Assembly: GCA_003168335.1 (NCBI GenBank)
Contig: PMSM01000010.1
Coordinates: forward strand, 520,001-584,000
DNA length: 64,000 nt
Direction of reading: 5' to 3'
Origin: Blastocatellia bacterium
Lineage (GTDB): Bacteria > Acidobacteriota > Blastocatellia > Pyrinomonadales > Pyrinomonadaceae
Shown: positions 8,759 to 17,018 of the stretch, piece after piece
Layout of the letters: the number at the start of each line of letters is the position of its first letter
Position numbering within the stretch: the first letter of the stretch is position 1
The notes under the pieces: generated by a model
What the model was told of the DNA's origin: nothing
Database searches by the model: none
The model's input: the letters and a program-made list of their open reading frames with translations, nothing else
Position numbers and translations under genes: made by a program

Positions 8759-9078
8759 CCCTTACGCCCTTTTTTGTAAAGCCGACGCACCCGCTTTTCC
8801 AAAGCATCGGCGATGCGCTCTCTAAAACCCAGCCGATCCAGGCTGTCTCTCTAAGCGGCGGTTTGACCTGTATCAATCAAATCTTCGGCACTCCAGCGAG
8901 TTGACTCGCCCATTTTGTTTAGCCGGCCCTTAACGTCAATCTGATAATCGGGCAAGCCATAACGCTTCCAAACCTGCGGATCGTAAAGCGCGTACCCGCC
9001 CCCACGGGCTGCGGGGCTGGCGACAAGTTCGGCGCCGTCCGGCAAGCGGTAGAGGCCACGCTCTCTAAGCTCCTTCAT
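8755..9078 (-). pseudogene. GLYRLP-type small protein with an in-frame TAG after codon 75
   Basis: The frame opens at ATG 9078, overlapping the desaturase stop by 14 bases, and encodes 75 residues with conserved-looking segments 'GLYRLPDGAELV', 'GGYALYDPQVW' and 'STRWSAEDLIDTGQTA'. A TAG at 8853-8851 then interrupts it, but the same frame continues for 31 sense codons rich in Arg/Lys (RERIADALEKRVRRLYKKG) to a TGA that overlaps the next gene's ATG. This pattern fits a nonsense-interrupted 107-codon gene. A genuine 75-residue protein is the alternative. Function unknown. Confidence 0.55.
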
Positions 9079-9964
9079 AGAAGCCTTTCGTTTTCCGGTC
9101 ACCGCTGACAAGCTGCCACATGGTTGCGGCACGGTTGAAGCGGACCCGTTTGATCGCCCGGGCCAGTCCGAGGAGTTGCAATATGCGAATGCCCCACCAA
9201 TTAAAATCAATCTCGTACCACCTCAGGCCGTGACGGGCCGAGGTGGGATGCGCGTGATGGTTGTTATGCCATCCTTCACCGAAAGTCAGGAAAGCAACCC
9301 ACCAACTGTTGCGCGAATCTTCGCCGGTGTCGAACCGCTTTCTTCCCCACAAGTGCGTGGCCGAGTTGACCAGCCAGGTCGCCTGGAGCCCCAGGCTCAC
9401 ACGCAGGAACACGCTCCACATCATCACCGCCCAACCTCCCAGAGCCAGCAGCACCAGCGCCAACAGAATAAGCGGCACGTAGTAATAGCGGCTCAGCCAG
9501 ACGTAAAAACGGTCCTTGAGCAGATCGGGAACGTAACGCTCGAGCACGGCCTGCTCATACTTCTGAGCAGGGCCGGCCATAATCCAGCCGACATGCGACC
9601 ACAAGCGACCTTCACGTGGTGTGTGCGGGTCTCCCTGTCGATCGGTGTGCGCGTGGTGCATGCGATGTGTGGTTGTCCATTCGATCGGACCACCTTGCAG
9701 AGCCAATGAGCCGCACACTGCGAGGAAGTATTCGACGGCCTTCGGAACTTTGTAACCGCGATGCGTGAGTAAGCGATGATAGCCCATACCTATTCCGAGG
9801 CTACCCGCCACCCAGTAGAGCAACACCCCGGAAATCACCGCGGGCCAGCTCCAGAAAAAGAGAGATGCCAGGGCGCCGACATGAAACAGACTCAAGAAAA
9901 TGGTCATGCTCCAATTTATCCGTCTTTCGGTGCGGACTAGTTCGGCATGCGTCTCGTGCGGCAA
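9065..9964 (-). CDS. Membrane fatty acid (acyl-CoA delta-9 type) desaturase
   Basis: Di-iron membrane enzyme that introduces a double bond into acyl chains and tunes membrane fluidity. All three histidine boxes are visible: HRLLTH, HRMHH and HNNHH, with four hydrophobic segments between and before them. At 299 residues it matches bacterial stearoyl-CoA-desaturase homologues. It starts with TTG at 9964. An electron donor (ferredoxin or rubredoxin) is not encoded nearby. It probably heads the run that includes the following small genes. Confidence 0.93.
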   Translation of the reverse strand: MPHETHAELVRTERRINWSMTIFLSLFHVGALASLFFWSWPAVISGVLLYWVAGSLGIGMGYHRLLTHRGYKVPKAVEYFLAVCGSLALQGGPIEWTTTHRMHHAHTDRQGDPHTPREGRLWSHVGWIMAGPAQKYEQAVLERYVPDLLKDRFYVWLSRYYYVPLILLALVLLALGGWAVMMWSVFLRVSLGLQATWLVNSATHLWGRKRFDTGEDSRNSWWVAFLTFGEGWHNNHHAHPTSARHGLRWYEIDFNWWGIRILQLLGLARAIKRVRFNRAATMWQLVSGDRKTKGFYEGA

Positions 9965-9993
9965 TCCAATTCTCCCGTTGCACTTAACTGTTC

Positions 9994-10227
9994 TTAACCA
10001 GTGAATGACTCGAACTCAGTAAGGGCATGTTCGCCCTGTAGATTCGCCAACTCTATACGACCGCTGGTCAGCACTCGCGTTACTTCGAAAGTGCGTTGGT
10101 CCGTCTCTCTACCAGGCATTACTTCTGCCCGGAACACGAGCCTCATGCCCACCACGGGACCGCGAAGGCCCGACTGGTTTTTCCCTATCCCGCGCAGGCG
10201 CCGCATCGTGCTTTTAAGCATGGGCAT
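9994..10227 (-). CDS. Hypothetical protein, 77 residues
   Basis: Not recognised. It starts 14 bases inside the end of the zinc-ribbon gene, so the two are probably translationally coupled. It is small and basic at the N-terminus, then predicted beta-rich ('GMRLVFRAEV', 'RTFEVTRVLTSGRIELANL'), as in small OB/SH3-like folds. Whether the first or a later Met is used cannot be decided. Confidence 0.5.
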   Translation of the reverse strand: MPMLKSTMRRLRGIGKNQSGLRGPVVGMRLVFRAEVMPGRETDQRTFEVTRVLTSGRIELANLQGEHALTEFESFTG

Positions 10228-10582
10228 GAATCAGGCGCCGCATCCGATCCGCGAACAGAACGTCAATCTTTTGCGGTTCAATGAGCGCAGTTACTTCGCC
10301 CTCGCCGAATGTCGGATGCATCATGGTTTGTCCCCGGCGATAAGTACGCGCCATATCATACGGCGCGCCTATTTTGGGCGTGCGAGTGCGCGTGGTGCCG
10401 CTCTTGTAGGGAACGCGCGAGCCGCAGATCGGACAACTGACTCGCGTAATTCTCCCTTTCTTGCTGATAGAAGCCACGATATGACCGCGCTCCTCGCCAC
10501 ACTTGATGCACATCTGCTCGACTCGATCTCCGGTCGCGAAAGTTTGCTTCTCTTCCGCCTTCTCTTCAGTCTTCACTGCCAT
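10214..10582 (-). CDS. Zinc-ribbon protein with a UvrD-tail-like (Tudor-type) C-terminal domain
   Basis: Residues about 25-28 (CIKC) and 50-53 (CPIC) form a zinc ribbon. The C-terminal 40 residues, 'MMHPTFGEGEVTAL' followed by 'KIDVLFADRMRRLIHA', match the small domain at the end of UvrD/PcrA helicases that contacts RNA polymerase. A nucleic-acid or RNA-polymerase-associated role is therefore plausible but unproven. GGAGGAGC precedes the ATG, a strong ribosome-binding site. It lies directly downstream of a DEAD-box helicase gene on the same strand. Confidence 0.65.
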   Translation of the reverse strand: MAVKTEEKAEEKQTFATGDRVEQMCIKCGEERGHIVASISKKGRITRVSCPICGSRVPYKSGTTRTRTPKIGAPYDMARTYRRGQTMMHPTFGEGEVTALIEPQKIDVLFADRMRRLIHAHA

Positions 10583-10647
10583 GATGCTCCTCCATTTGAA
10601 GTTGAGAGTGGTTTAGTCCCTCATTCTCTAACGGTTGTCGACCGTAA

Positions 10648-11865
10648 TTATCTGGCGCGACGCGGGCGGAATGAGCGCACCGAACTACTGCGCCCACTTC
10701 GTGCGAACCGAGCGAATGTTTTGCCGGGCGGGGCCAGCGGTGGTGCGCCGCCAAACCCTGGCAGCACGACTCGCTTAACTTCCTGTCCGGTCAACCGCTC
10801 AATCGCTCGCATCGATAGCTCATCGACGGGCGCGACGATAGTTATTGCCTGGCCCGTATTGCCGGCCCTGCCCGTGCGACCGACACGGTGCACGTAATCT
10901 TCGGGCGCGGCCGGCACATCGTAATTAATGACATGCGAAACCGCGTCGACGTCCAATCCTCTCGCGGCAATGTCGGTGGCCACGAGCACGCGCGTGCTGC
11001 CGTCGCGGAAGCCCCGCAAGGCTGCTTCGCGCTGGGGCTGAGTGCGGTCGGCATGAATCCGGTTTGCACTGTGATCACGAGCCATCAGAATATGCGAGAG
11101 GCGTTCAGCTCCACGACGGGTGCGGGTAAACACCAGCACTCGCTCGAACTTTTCGCGTTCCAGCAAATCAAGCAGCAACGCGGTCTTCGATTCCTGGGCC
11201 ACCGGGTAAGCAGTCTGCTCAACCATAGTAGCGGCGCTCCCGCGTCGGTTTACTTCGATTAGCTTCGGACTTTTCATTGTCGAGCGGGCGAGTTGCTCGA
11301 TGCTCGAAGACATCGTGGCTGAGAACAGAAGCGTCTGTCGCTTCGTGGGCAGCATCGCCAGCACACGCTTGATTGCCGGCAGGAAGCCCATGTCCAGCAT
11401 GCGGTCGGCTTCGTCCAGCACCAAAACTTCGACCAGGGATAGATTTACCGCGCCGCGCTCCGTTAAATCGAGCAGGCGACCCGGCGTGGCGATTAATACG
11501 CTGGCCCCGCGACGCAGGTCGGCGATTTGCGTTCGTATGTTCGCACCGCCAATCGCGATCACGCTGCGATTGGACTTCTGATTGTTAAGCTCGCCATAGT
11601 TCTGATGAATCTGAAGCGCGAGTTCGCGCGTCGGCGCGAGCACGAGGACGCGCACGCCCGGTCGCGATCGTTCGCTGATTCTCTGAATGATGGGAAGTAG
11701 AAAAGCGGCCGTCTTGCCGGTGCCGGTTTCAGCACAGCCGATTAGATCCTGGCCGTTGAGGACGATGGGAATCGCCTGGGTTTGTATGGGGGTGGGTTCT
11801 GTGTACCCGAGAGACTCGCAGGCGCGCACTTGTGCGGGCGCAAGTCCCAGTTGAGAAAAATTCAT
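10648..11865 (-). CDS. rhlE: DEAD-box RNA helicase, RhlE-like
   Basis: ATP-dependent RNA unwinding enzyme of 405 residues. Motifs are in the standard order: Q-motif region ending 'PTPIQTQAIP' (residues about 24-33), GTGKT 48-52, PTREL 78-82, TPGR 127-130, DEAD 151-154, SAT 182-184, then HRVGRTGR in the second RecA domain. The C-terminus is short, basic and Ser/Arg-rich, as in RhlE. AAGGAG lies before the ATG. With the upstream RRM protein it forms a plausible cold-response RNA-remodelling pair. Confidence 0.93.
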   Translation of the reverse strand: MNFSQLGLAPAQVRACESLGYTEPTPIQTQAIPIVLNGQDLIGCAETGTGKTAAFLLPIIQRISERSRPGVRVLVLAPTRELALQIHQNYGELNNQKSNRSVIAIGGANIRTQIADLRRGASVLIATPGRLLDLTERGAVNLSLVEVLVLDEADRMLDMGFLPAIKRVLAMLPTKRQTLLFSATMSSSIEQLARSTMKSPKLIEVNRRGSAATMVEQTAYPVAQESKTALLLDLLEREKFERVLVFTRTRRGAERLSHILMARDHSANRIHADRTQPQREAALRGFRDGSTRVLVATDIAARGLDVDAVSHVINYDVPAAPEDYVHRVGRTGRAGNTGQAITIVAPVDELSMRAIERLTGQEVKRVVLPGFGGAPPLAPPGKTFARFARSGRSSSVRSFRPRRAR

Positions 11866-12029
11866 AAACTCCTTAGTGAGCGACCATAAACTGCTTCAGC
11901 GAAATCTGATTTCAGATGGTCGCGATTGATTTGTTAAGCAAGCTGGGTCGCCGTGGGGAGCGTCCTTGCGGGACAACTCGCCGCGGGGACCCTTGAGACA
12001 AGTGGTTACTGCCTATTGCTTGCTGTTGA

Positions 12030-12398
12030 TTACCACCTGGGTTCGCGCTTTTGGCCGTAGCCGCCACCGCCACCATTGCCGCCGCCAAAGCCGCGACCAC
12101 CGCCGCCGCCAAAGCCGCCGCGACCGCCACCACCGCCGCCGCCGCGATTTTCGCGAGGTTTGGCTTCGTTGACGTTCAGAGCGCGACCATTAACTTCTTT
12201 TCCATTGAATTGAGTAATGGCGGCTGCGCCTTCTTCCTTGGTGGACATTTCGACGAAGCCAAAGCCCCGTGAACGCCCGGTGTCGCGGTCTTCGACGACC
12301 GCTGCTGATTCAACCGTACCGGCCGAGGCAAACAATTCCTGCAGCTCCTGACTGGTGGTTTGGAAAGCGAGGTTTCCAACGTAAAGTTTCGTTGACAT
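12030..12398 (-). CDS. RRM-type glycine-rich RNA-binding protein
   Basis: Residues 1-80 form one RNA recognition motif with RNP2 LYVGNL and RNP1 RGFGFVEM, followed by a Gly-rich tail (GGGGRGGFGG-type) ending QKREPRW. The 122-residue start at ATG 12398 gives the canonical MSTKLYVGNL opening; an upstream in-frame extension is not protein-like. These proteins bind single-stranded RNA and in cyanobacteria and others are cold-induced. It lies 165 bases upstream of the DEAD-box helicase on the same strand. Confidence 0.93.
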   Translation of the reverse strand: MSTKLYVGNLAFQTTSQELQELFASAGTVESAAVVEDRDTGRSRGFGFVEMSTKEEGAAAITQFNGKEVNGRALNVNEAKPRENRGGGGGGGRGGFGGGGGRGFGGGNGGGGGYGQKREPRW

Positions 12399-12683
12399 AG
12401 ATATACCTTTCCCCTTTTTTGGGAATGAAAAGAAGCTGCGAATCGGATTGGCTTCGGTGAACGGTAGCAGTCGAAGGGCCGGGTTCGGATGCTCTTGAAG
12501 GAGCGGCTTCGGAATTTGAAACAAGCCTGCTCTCGAACTTCCAAAACGCCAGCGCTAATCGATTTGTGCGCGGGGCGCATCACCGTCGATGCGCGAGAGA
12601 AGGATTAACCGTAAGCCACTATGGACTATTCGGGGGAAAGTAGCAAGGCGGGGGCGGCGCTGCATCCCGCTTGCTAACTGGTT
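12399..12683 (-). other. Non-coding leader upstream of the RRM gene
   Basis: About 285 bases without a supported gene. An AAAGG ribosome-binding site lies just before the RRM start. The length would allow a structured 5' leader, as many cold-shock messages have, but I see no recognisable riboswitch, no convincing promoter hexamers and no strong hairpin. Confidence 0.3.
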
Positions 12684-13349
12684 TCAGCGCTTTGAGGCCG
12701 GCCGCGCATACTCAACAGCGTAATTGGGAGCTTCACTGTCTGCCGGCAGGCGAGGATCATCCATCGGCGCCCCGGCCACCAGCCGCAGCGGTATCACGCC
12801 AGCCCAAACGGGTAGCTCATAGTCTGCTTCATCGTCGAGCGGCGGGCCGGTGCGGACCTTCGCCGACGCTTCGCCGAGCGGCAGCGACAGGACCGTGGTT
12901 AATTGAAGCTCACGCTCGTCAGGTTCGCGCACGTCATCCCAGCGCCCGGGGATCATGTGTTCAGACAGGGCGCGCAGGGCGGCGAGCTTCTCGTCAGGAT
13001 CATCAACCATTCTGGCGTTGCCGAAGACGACTACAGAGCGGTAGTTCATTGAATGGTGGAAGGCCGAACGCGCCAGCACCAGCCCATCTATTAAAGTCAC
13101 CGTCACACAGACATCAATTCCCTGCCCCAAAGTGCGCAGCATGCGGCTGGCTTGCGACCCATGAATAAACAGGCTATCTCCCACGCGCGCGTAGCCGGTG
13201 GGAATCACGAACGGCCGGCTGTCCACTGCAAAACCGACGTGACAGATGAAACCTTCATCCAGAATCCGGTCAATCAGCTCTCGATCATAGCTGCCGCGCT
13301 GCGGCAGACGCTTCAGGGTTGTGCGCGGGGTTTGGGGGGTCTTGTCCAT
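12684..13349 (-). CDS. Pyridoxamine 5'-phosphate oxidase-like FMN-binding protein
   Basis: A 221-residue FMN split-barrel protein. The N-terminal half has the family pattern 'ELIDRILDEGFICHVGF...PFVIPTGYARVGDSLFIHGS', and 'HSMNYRSVVVFGNARMV' marks the flavin-binding barrel. Members of this group (NimA/PNPOx-like) reduce nitro compounds or bind flavin/F420; they are not true PdxH. It stands alone, divergent from the beta-propeller gene at 13625. Confidence 0.8.
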   Translation of the reverse strand: MDKTPQTPRTTLKRLPQRGSYDRELIDRILDEGFICHVGFAVDSRPFVIPTGYARVGDSLFIHGSQASRMLRTLGQGIDVCVTVTLIDGLVLARSAFHHSMNYRSVVVFGNARMVDDPDEKLAALRALSEHMIPGRWDDVREPDERELQLTTVLSLPLGEASAKVRTGPPLDDEADYELPVWAGVIPLRLVAGAPMDDPRLPADSEAPNYAVEYARPASKR

Positions 13350-13624
13350 TGAGTCCTCGTACTGTTCGAATATGACGAGAATAGTTTACGACCGCGGCAT
13401 CGAACAAGTTTGCGCCAAGCGTCGCCAGTGTCTTAATCTGATTTTCCTTGCGACTCAAGTAATGCCTTTGCGCCTTTGCGTGAAATACGACCAAACGAAA
13501 AATTCATCTCTCGCAAAGACGCGAAGAGAAACCAAGACACCACCCAAGTGTCAGTTGGCTTGACGCGAGTCCGCTGACAAGAGTAGTTTCCGCTTGTTCC
13601 ATATACACCCCAGGAGACAACCAA
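13350..13624. other. Divergent intergenic region with degenerate dispersed repeats
   Basis: About 275 bases between two divergent genes. Bases 13460-13545 hold degenerate words of the type 'TTTGCGCCTTTGCGTGAAA' and 'CGCAAAGACGCGAAGAGAAA', which recur in other spacers of this window. An AGGAG ribosome-binding site for the following gene ends the region. Promoters must lie here, but none is distinct. Confidence 0.4.
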
Positions 13625-14659
13625 ATGCATCTACCTATTCGACGCGCTCTTGTTGTATGCGCTTCCGTCTTACTTGTCAGTGCGATCCTCAACGCTGGAC
13701 CATCCGGATATCATGTCGCGAAGACACTTAAGCTTGGTGGCGACGGAAGTTGGGATTACCTGACCGTCGATGCCAAGGCGCGGCGTGTTTACATCTCGCG
13801 TAGTACCCACGTGATGGTGGTTGACGCCGACACGGGCGCCGTCGTTGGCGACATTCCGAATACGAATGGCGTGCACGGGATCGCGATCGCGCCGGATATG
13901 GATAAAGGCTTTATCAGCGATGGCCGCGATAACACGGTCACAATCTTTGACGTGAAGACGCTCAAGGTTTTAGGGACCGCGCCCACCGGCAAGAATCCTG
14001 ACGCAATCATCTACGATCCTGCTTCAAAGCGGGTCTTTACATTCAATGGCAGCAGTAAGGATGCCACGGCGATCGATGCGAAGACTGGGGCTGTGGCCGG
14101 AACCATCCCGCTCGGTGGCAAGCCTGAGTTTGCCGCGGCTGACGAGAAGGGTCACATTTTCGTCAACATCGAGGATACCAGCGAGATCGTTCAATTCGAC
14201 TCCAACAAGTTGGCGGTCGAGAACCGCTGGAAGATCGCTCCGGGCGACGGACCAAGCGGCTTGGCAATGGATCGTACGCACCGTCGACTCTTCTCAGTTT
14301 GCTCGAACAAGTTGATGGTCGTGGTCAATGCCGATAACGGACAGGTCGTTACGACGGTGCCGATCGGCGCCGGGACCGATGCCGCCGCTTTCGATCCGGA
14401 AACCGGTTTTGCTTTCAGCTCGAATGGTGGCGATGGCACGTTGACTGTGGTGCATGAGGATTCGCCCGACAAGTTCACGGTCATTGATAATGTGCCCACC
14501 CTCAGACGGGCACGGACCATGGCTCTTGATGCCAAAACCCATCAGGTTTACACGGTAACAGCCGAATTTGGGACGGCGCCCGCGCCCACAACGGAACAAC
14601 CGCGGCCCCGCGCGCCGATGGTGCCCGGAAGTTTTACTTTGCTCATCTTGAGCCGTTAG
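13625..14659 (+). CDS. Exported YncE-like beta-propeller protein
   Basis: Signal peptide in residues 1-25 (RRALVVCASVLLVSAIL). It is followed by repeated blades of about 42 residues of the YVTN/lactonase-like type: 'VYISRSTHVMVVDADTGAVVG', 'NTVTIFDVKTLKVLG' and 'TAIDAKTGAVAGTIPLGG'. At 344 residues it fits a seven-bladed propeller. The role is unknown; such proteins often act in the periplasm as binding scaffolds or redox-enzyme accessories. An AGGAGA ribosome-binding site precedes the ATG. Confidence 0.85.
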   Translation: MHLPIRRALVVCASVLLVSAILNAGPSGYHVAKTLKLGGDGSWDYLTVDAKARRVYISRSTHVMVVDADTGAVVGDIPNTNGVHGIAIAPDMDKGFISDGRDNTVTIFDVKTLKVLGTAPTGKNPDAIIYDPASKRVFTFNGSSKDATAIDAKTGAVAGTIPLGGKPEFAAADEKGHIFVNIEDTSEIVQFDSNKLAVENRWKIAPGDGPSGLAMDRTHRRLFSVCSNKLMVVVNADNGQVVTTVPIGAGTDAAAFDPETGFAFSSNGGDGTLTVVHEDSPDKFTVIDNVPTLRRARTMALDAKTHQVYTVTAEFGTAPAPTTEQPRPRAPMVPGSFTLLILSR

Positions 14660-14756
14660 TGTCAGAAGCCCGACCGTTAGCGAGAGCTTGACCCGCGAGC
14701 ACTCATAATGAGCGCGGCGCGATAGTTGTCCTTGCTTACGCGCGGGCTTCTGACAC
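14659..14756. repeat. 98-bp palindromic element abutting a stop codon
   Basis: Perfect 14-bp terminal inverted repeats, GTGTCAGAAGCCCG (14659-14672) and its complement (14743-14756). The first base is the G of the beta-propeller gene's TAG. The arms extend imperfectly (CGTTAGCGAG against CTTGCTTACGCG). It looks like a REP/MITE-type non-autonomous repeat. No transposase is present. Confidence 0.7.
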
Positions 14757-14789
14757 TCGATCTGAAGAATAATTGGGAGCACAAAGGCT

Positions 14790-15293
14790 ATGACTTCTCA
14801 GGAAAGACAGGAATTAATCGCCCGCTACAAAGAAGGTTATAACGAAGTTTCCAGGAGTCTCGAAGGTTTTCCGCCTGACTCGCTGACTGCGCATCCTTTT
14901 CAAGGGAAATGGAGCGCAGCAGAGATAGTTCATCATCTTGCCGACAGTGAAACAACCAGCGGTCTTAGACTCCGACGCCTCCTGGTTGAAGATCATCCGT
15001 TGATTCAGGGCTACGATCAGGACGCCTATGCCGGGCGTTTGAATTACAACAATCGCGAGATGGCCCCCGCACTCGATGCCTTCCGCAGCGCGCGGGCCAC
15101 GGCAGCGCAACTGTTCGAGTTTATGCGCGATGAAGATTGGGAGCGCGAGGGCACGCATTCCGAGAGTGGCTCGTACACCGCCGAAGATTGGCTGACGCTA
15201 TACGCTGCACACGCTCACAATCATGCTGCGCAAATTCGTCGTTTACGTGAAGCACTCACCGCCAGCGGGGAAAACGCGGCCGCAACGGCGTAG
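14790..15293 (+). CDS. DinB-like protein
   Basis: A 167-residue four-helix-bundle protein of the DinB/YfiT type. Three metal-binding histidines are visible in 'AAEIVHHLADSE' (residues about 45-56) and 'YAAHAHNHAAQIRRL' (about 140-154). Family members are metal-dependent thiol-S-transferases or have unknown chemistry; the substrate cannot be told. A single gene with its own terminator downstream. Confidence 0.85.
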   Translation: MTSQERQELIARYKEGYNEVSRSLEGFPPDSLTAHPFQGKWSAAEIVHHLADSETTSGLRLRRLLVEDHPLIQGYDQDAYAGRLNYNNREMAPALDAFRSARATAAQLFEFMRDEDWEREGTHSESGSYTAEDWLTLYAAHAHNHAAQIRRLREALTASGENAAATA

Positions 15294-15318
15294 AAAAAAT
15301 CGTTGCTCGTAATCAACT

Positions 15319-15364
15319 CCGATCGACTCGACGTAAAACTGTTCGAGTCGATCGGTTTTATTTT
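15319..15364 (+). terminator. Rho-independent terminator after the DinB-like gene
   Basis: A 13-bp perfect stem, CCGATCGACTCGA / TCGAGTCGATCGG, with an 11-base loop, followed directly by TTTTATTTT. It lies 26 bases after the stop codon. This is a textbook intrinsic terminator and separates the gene from purC. Confidence 0.9.
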
Positions 15365-15447
15365 GCGCGTTCTCTTGACACCACGTAAGCGAAAAAGCAA
15401 AATCGCGCTCGCTTCATTTCACAATTGAAACTCGAAAGAAACGTGCA

Positions 15448-16347
15448 ATGGTTTCCGTAGCCCCTGTTGTCGAAACGACTCTCGCCGATCTCAAGCTTTT
15501 ACGCCGTGGAAAAGTTCGCGATGTTTATGCGGTCGATGAAGATCGACTCCTGATCGTCGCGACTGATCGCATCTCGGCTTTCGATCGCGTTTCTCCGACG
15601 CCAATTGAGCGCAAAGGCGAAGTGCTGACGGCTCTCTCGCGGTTCTGGTTTGCAAAGCTCGGCCACATTGTTCCCAATCACCTGATTACCACGAGCATTG
15701 ACAAGATGCCTGATGTGATTCGTCATCACGCGAGCGAGCTACGCGGACGATCGATGTTGGTTCGTCGGACGGAGGTCTTTCCGGTTGAATGTGTCGTGCG
15801 CGGATATCTTTCGGGCTCTGGTTGGAAGGATTACCAGGGGACCGGACAGGTTTGCGGCCACCAACTGCCTGCTGGTTTGCGCGATTCCGAACAATTGGCA
15901 ACACCGATTTTCACCCCGGCGACCAAAGCCGAAACCGGACATGATGAGAACATCAGCGAAGAGCAAATGGCTGCGGTAGTAGGAAGCGACGTGACTGACT
16001 TCCTGCGTGATCGGTCCCTGCGGCTTTATCAGGAAGCCAGCGACTACGCGCGCGGCCGAGGGATTATCATCGCCGACACGAAATTCGAGTTTGGCCGGGA
16101 CCGGGATGGCCGGATCATCCTCATCGACGAAGTCCTAACGCCGGATTCATCGCGCTTTTGGCCAATCGCTAGTTACGAGGTAGGTAAATCCCAGGCTTCC
16201 TTCGATAAGCAATATGTGCGCGACTATTTCGAACGTATTAATTGGGACAAGCAGCCGCCCGCGCCAGCTCTACCACCCGAAGTGGCCGCGGCCACGACCG
16301 CTCGTTACCTGGAAGCGTACGAATTACTCGTGGGCGAAAGCTTGTAA
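15448..16347 (+). CDS. purC: Phosphoribosylaminoimidazole-succinocarboxamide synthase
   Basis: Joins CAIR and aspartate using ATP to form SAICAR in de novo purine synthesis. At 299 residues it is of the longer, yeast-like form. Conserved SAICAR synthetase segments are clear: 'RRGKVRDVYAVDEDRLLIVATDRISAFD' (its Lys/Arg and Asp region near residues 18-45), 'VRGYLSGSGWKDYQGTG', 'IIADTKFEFG' and 'LIDEVLTPDSSRFW'. No other pur gene is nearby. It follows an intrinsic terminator, so it has its own promoter. Confidence 0.97.
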   Translation: MVSVAPVVETTLADLKLLRRGKVRDVYAVDEDRLLIVATDRISAFDRVSPTPIERKGEVLTALSRFWFAKLGHIVPNHLITTSIDKMPDVIRHHASELRGRSMLVRRTEVFPVECVVRGYLSGSGWKDYQGTGQVCGHQLPAGLRDSEQLATPIFTPATKAETGHDENISEEQMAAVVGSDVTDFLRDRSLRLYQEASDYARGRGIIIADTKFEFGRDRDGRIILIDEVLTPDSSRFWPIASYEVGKSQASFDKQYVRDYFERINWDKQPPAPALPPEVAAATTARYLEAYELLVGESL

Positions 16348-16360
16348 TTTGGAGTACGCC

Positions 16361-16393
16361 TTTGGAGTGCGCCGACCTGTCGGCGCTTTGGTC
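16361..16393. repeat. Dispersed hairpin repeat, copy with GCGCCGAC/GTCGGCGC stem
   Basis: TTTGGAGTG, then an 8-bp inverted repeat separated by CT (16369-16386), then TTTGGTC. The same flanks occur at 31370-31401 around a stem in which CC/GG is replaced by TT/AA. It lies just after the purC stop codon. Bases 16394-16500 continue with hairpin-like words (CAGGGGCAGCGCCCCTGG). Confidence 0.7.
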
Positions 16394-16537
16394 TTCACGC
16401 TGAAAGCGTGAAATGTAATAGCCAGGGGCAGCGCCCCTGGTAGGAGTTAGGAAAAGATTTAGTTGAGCCCTGAAGGGGCGACACCGGTTGGCCCGACTTC
16501 ACAGATTGCCTTAATAACCAGATAGGACTAGATAAAG

Positions 16538-16795
16538 ATGCAAATACGCCCCCGCCTGGAAGCTGTAATTGACGACATGCTTGATGGTCATATCATGCTC
16601 GATGAAGCTCTGGAAGAATTCGAAAAGCTTTACATACAGAAAGCCTACGGCCGAAACAAGAGGCGAATCTCACACACCGCCACCGCCCTCGGCATTCATC
16701 GAAATACGATTTCGAAGCGGGTGAATTCATACCGCAGTCAGGAAGTCGCCCGCCGCGCCCATGAGAACGGGAATAAAAGGCGCAAAACACACTAA
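16538..16795 (+). CDS. Fis-type helix-turn-helix protein
   Basis: An 85-residue DNA-binding protein. Its C-terminal half (residues about 42-66, 'RRISHTATALGIHRNTISKR') is the Fis/NtrC-type helix-turn-helix, preceded by a helical dimerisation-like segment. The tail is strongly basic. It may be a nucleoid or local regulator; the target is unknown. It precedes groES-groEL, but that operon has its own promoter and CIRCE site. Confidence 0.8.
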   Translation: MQIRPRLEAVIDDMLDGHIMLDEALEEFEKLYIQKAYGRNKRRISHTATALGIHRNTISKRVNSYRSQEVARRAHENGNKRRKTH

Positions 16796-16884
16796 ACACT
16801 AAATCTGAATACGCGCCGCGATTCCCTCTCCGAATTACTGACCACCAGCTTCCCCGGTGCTGACTCCCTCAATCTTCTCGCCGT

Positions 16885-16914
16885 TTGACAAACCAACCCG
16901 AACCTTAATATATT
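16885..16914 (+). promoter_or_regulatory. Sigma-70-type promoter of groES-groEL
   Basis: A perfect -35 TTGACA (16885-16890) and a -10 in AATATATT (TATATT at 16909-16914, spacer 18). It ends directly before the CIRCE palindrome, so bound HrcA would cover the transcription start. Confidence 0.8.
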
Positions 16915-16915
16915 C

Positions 16916-16942
16916 TTGGCACTCAACTTTCTGGAGTGCCAA
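16916..16942 (+). promoter_or_regulatory. CIRCE operator (HrcA-binding site)
   Basis: Inverted repeat TTGGCACTC-N9-GAGTGCCAA, which differs from the CIRCE consensus TTAGCACTC-N9-GAGTGCTAA by one compensated pair. It lies about 75 bases before the groES start. HrcA represses chaperonin genes from this site; hrcA itself is not in the window. Confidence 0.95.
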
Positions 16943-17018
16943 TAACGAGTAAAGTCGAGCCAGCTATTTTCAGTAGAGTTATGCCTAGAAACGAGAAAAG
17001 AAAAGGAGCATTTTCGGT

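Noticed and set aside
10001-10897. 298-codon plus-strand frame across the zinc-ribbon and helicase genes
   Set aside because: It spans two genes and the gap between them on the other strand, with no protein-like motifs; an antisense shadow.
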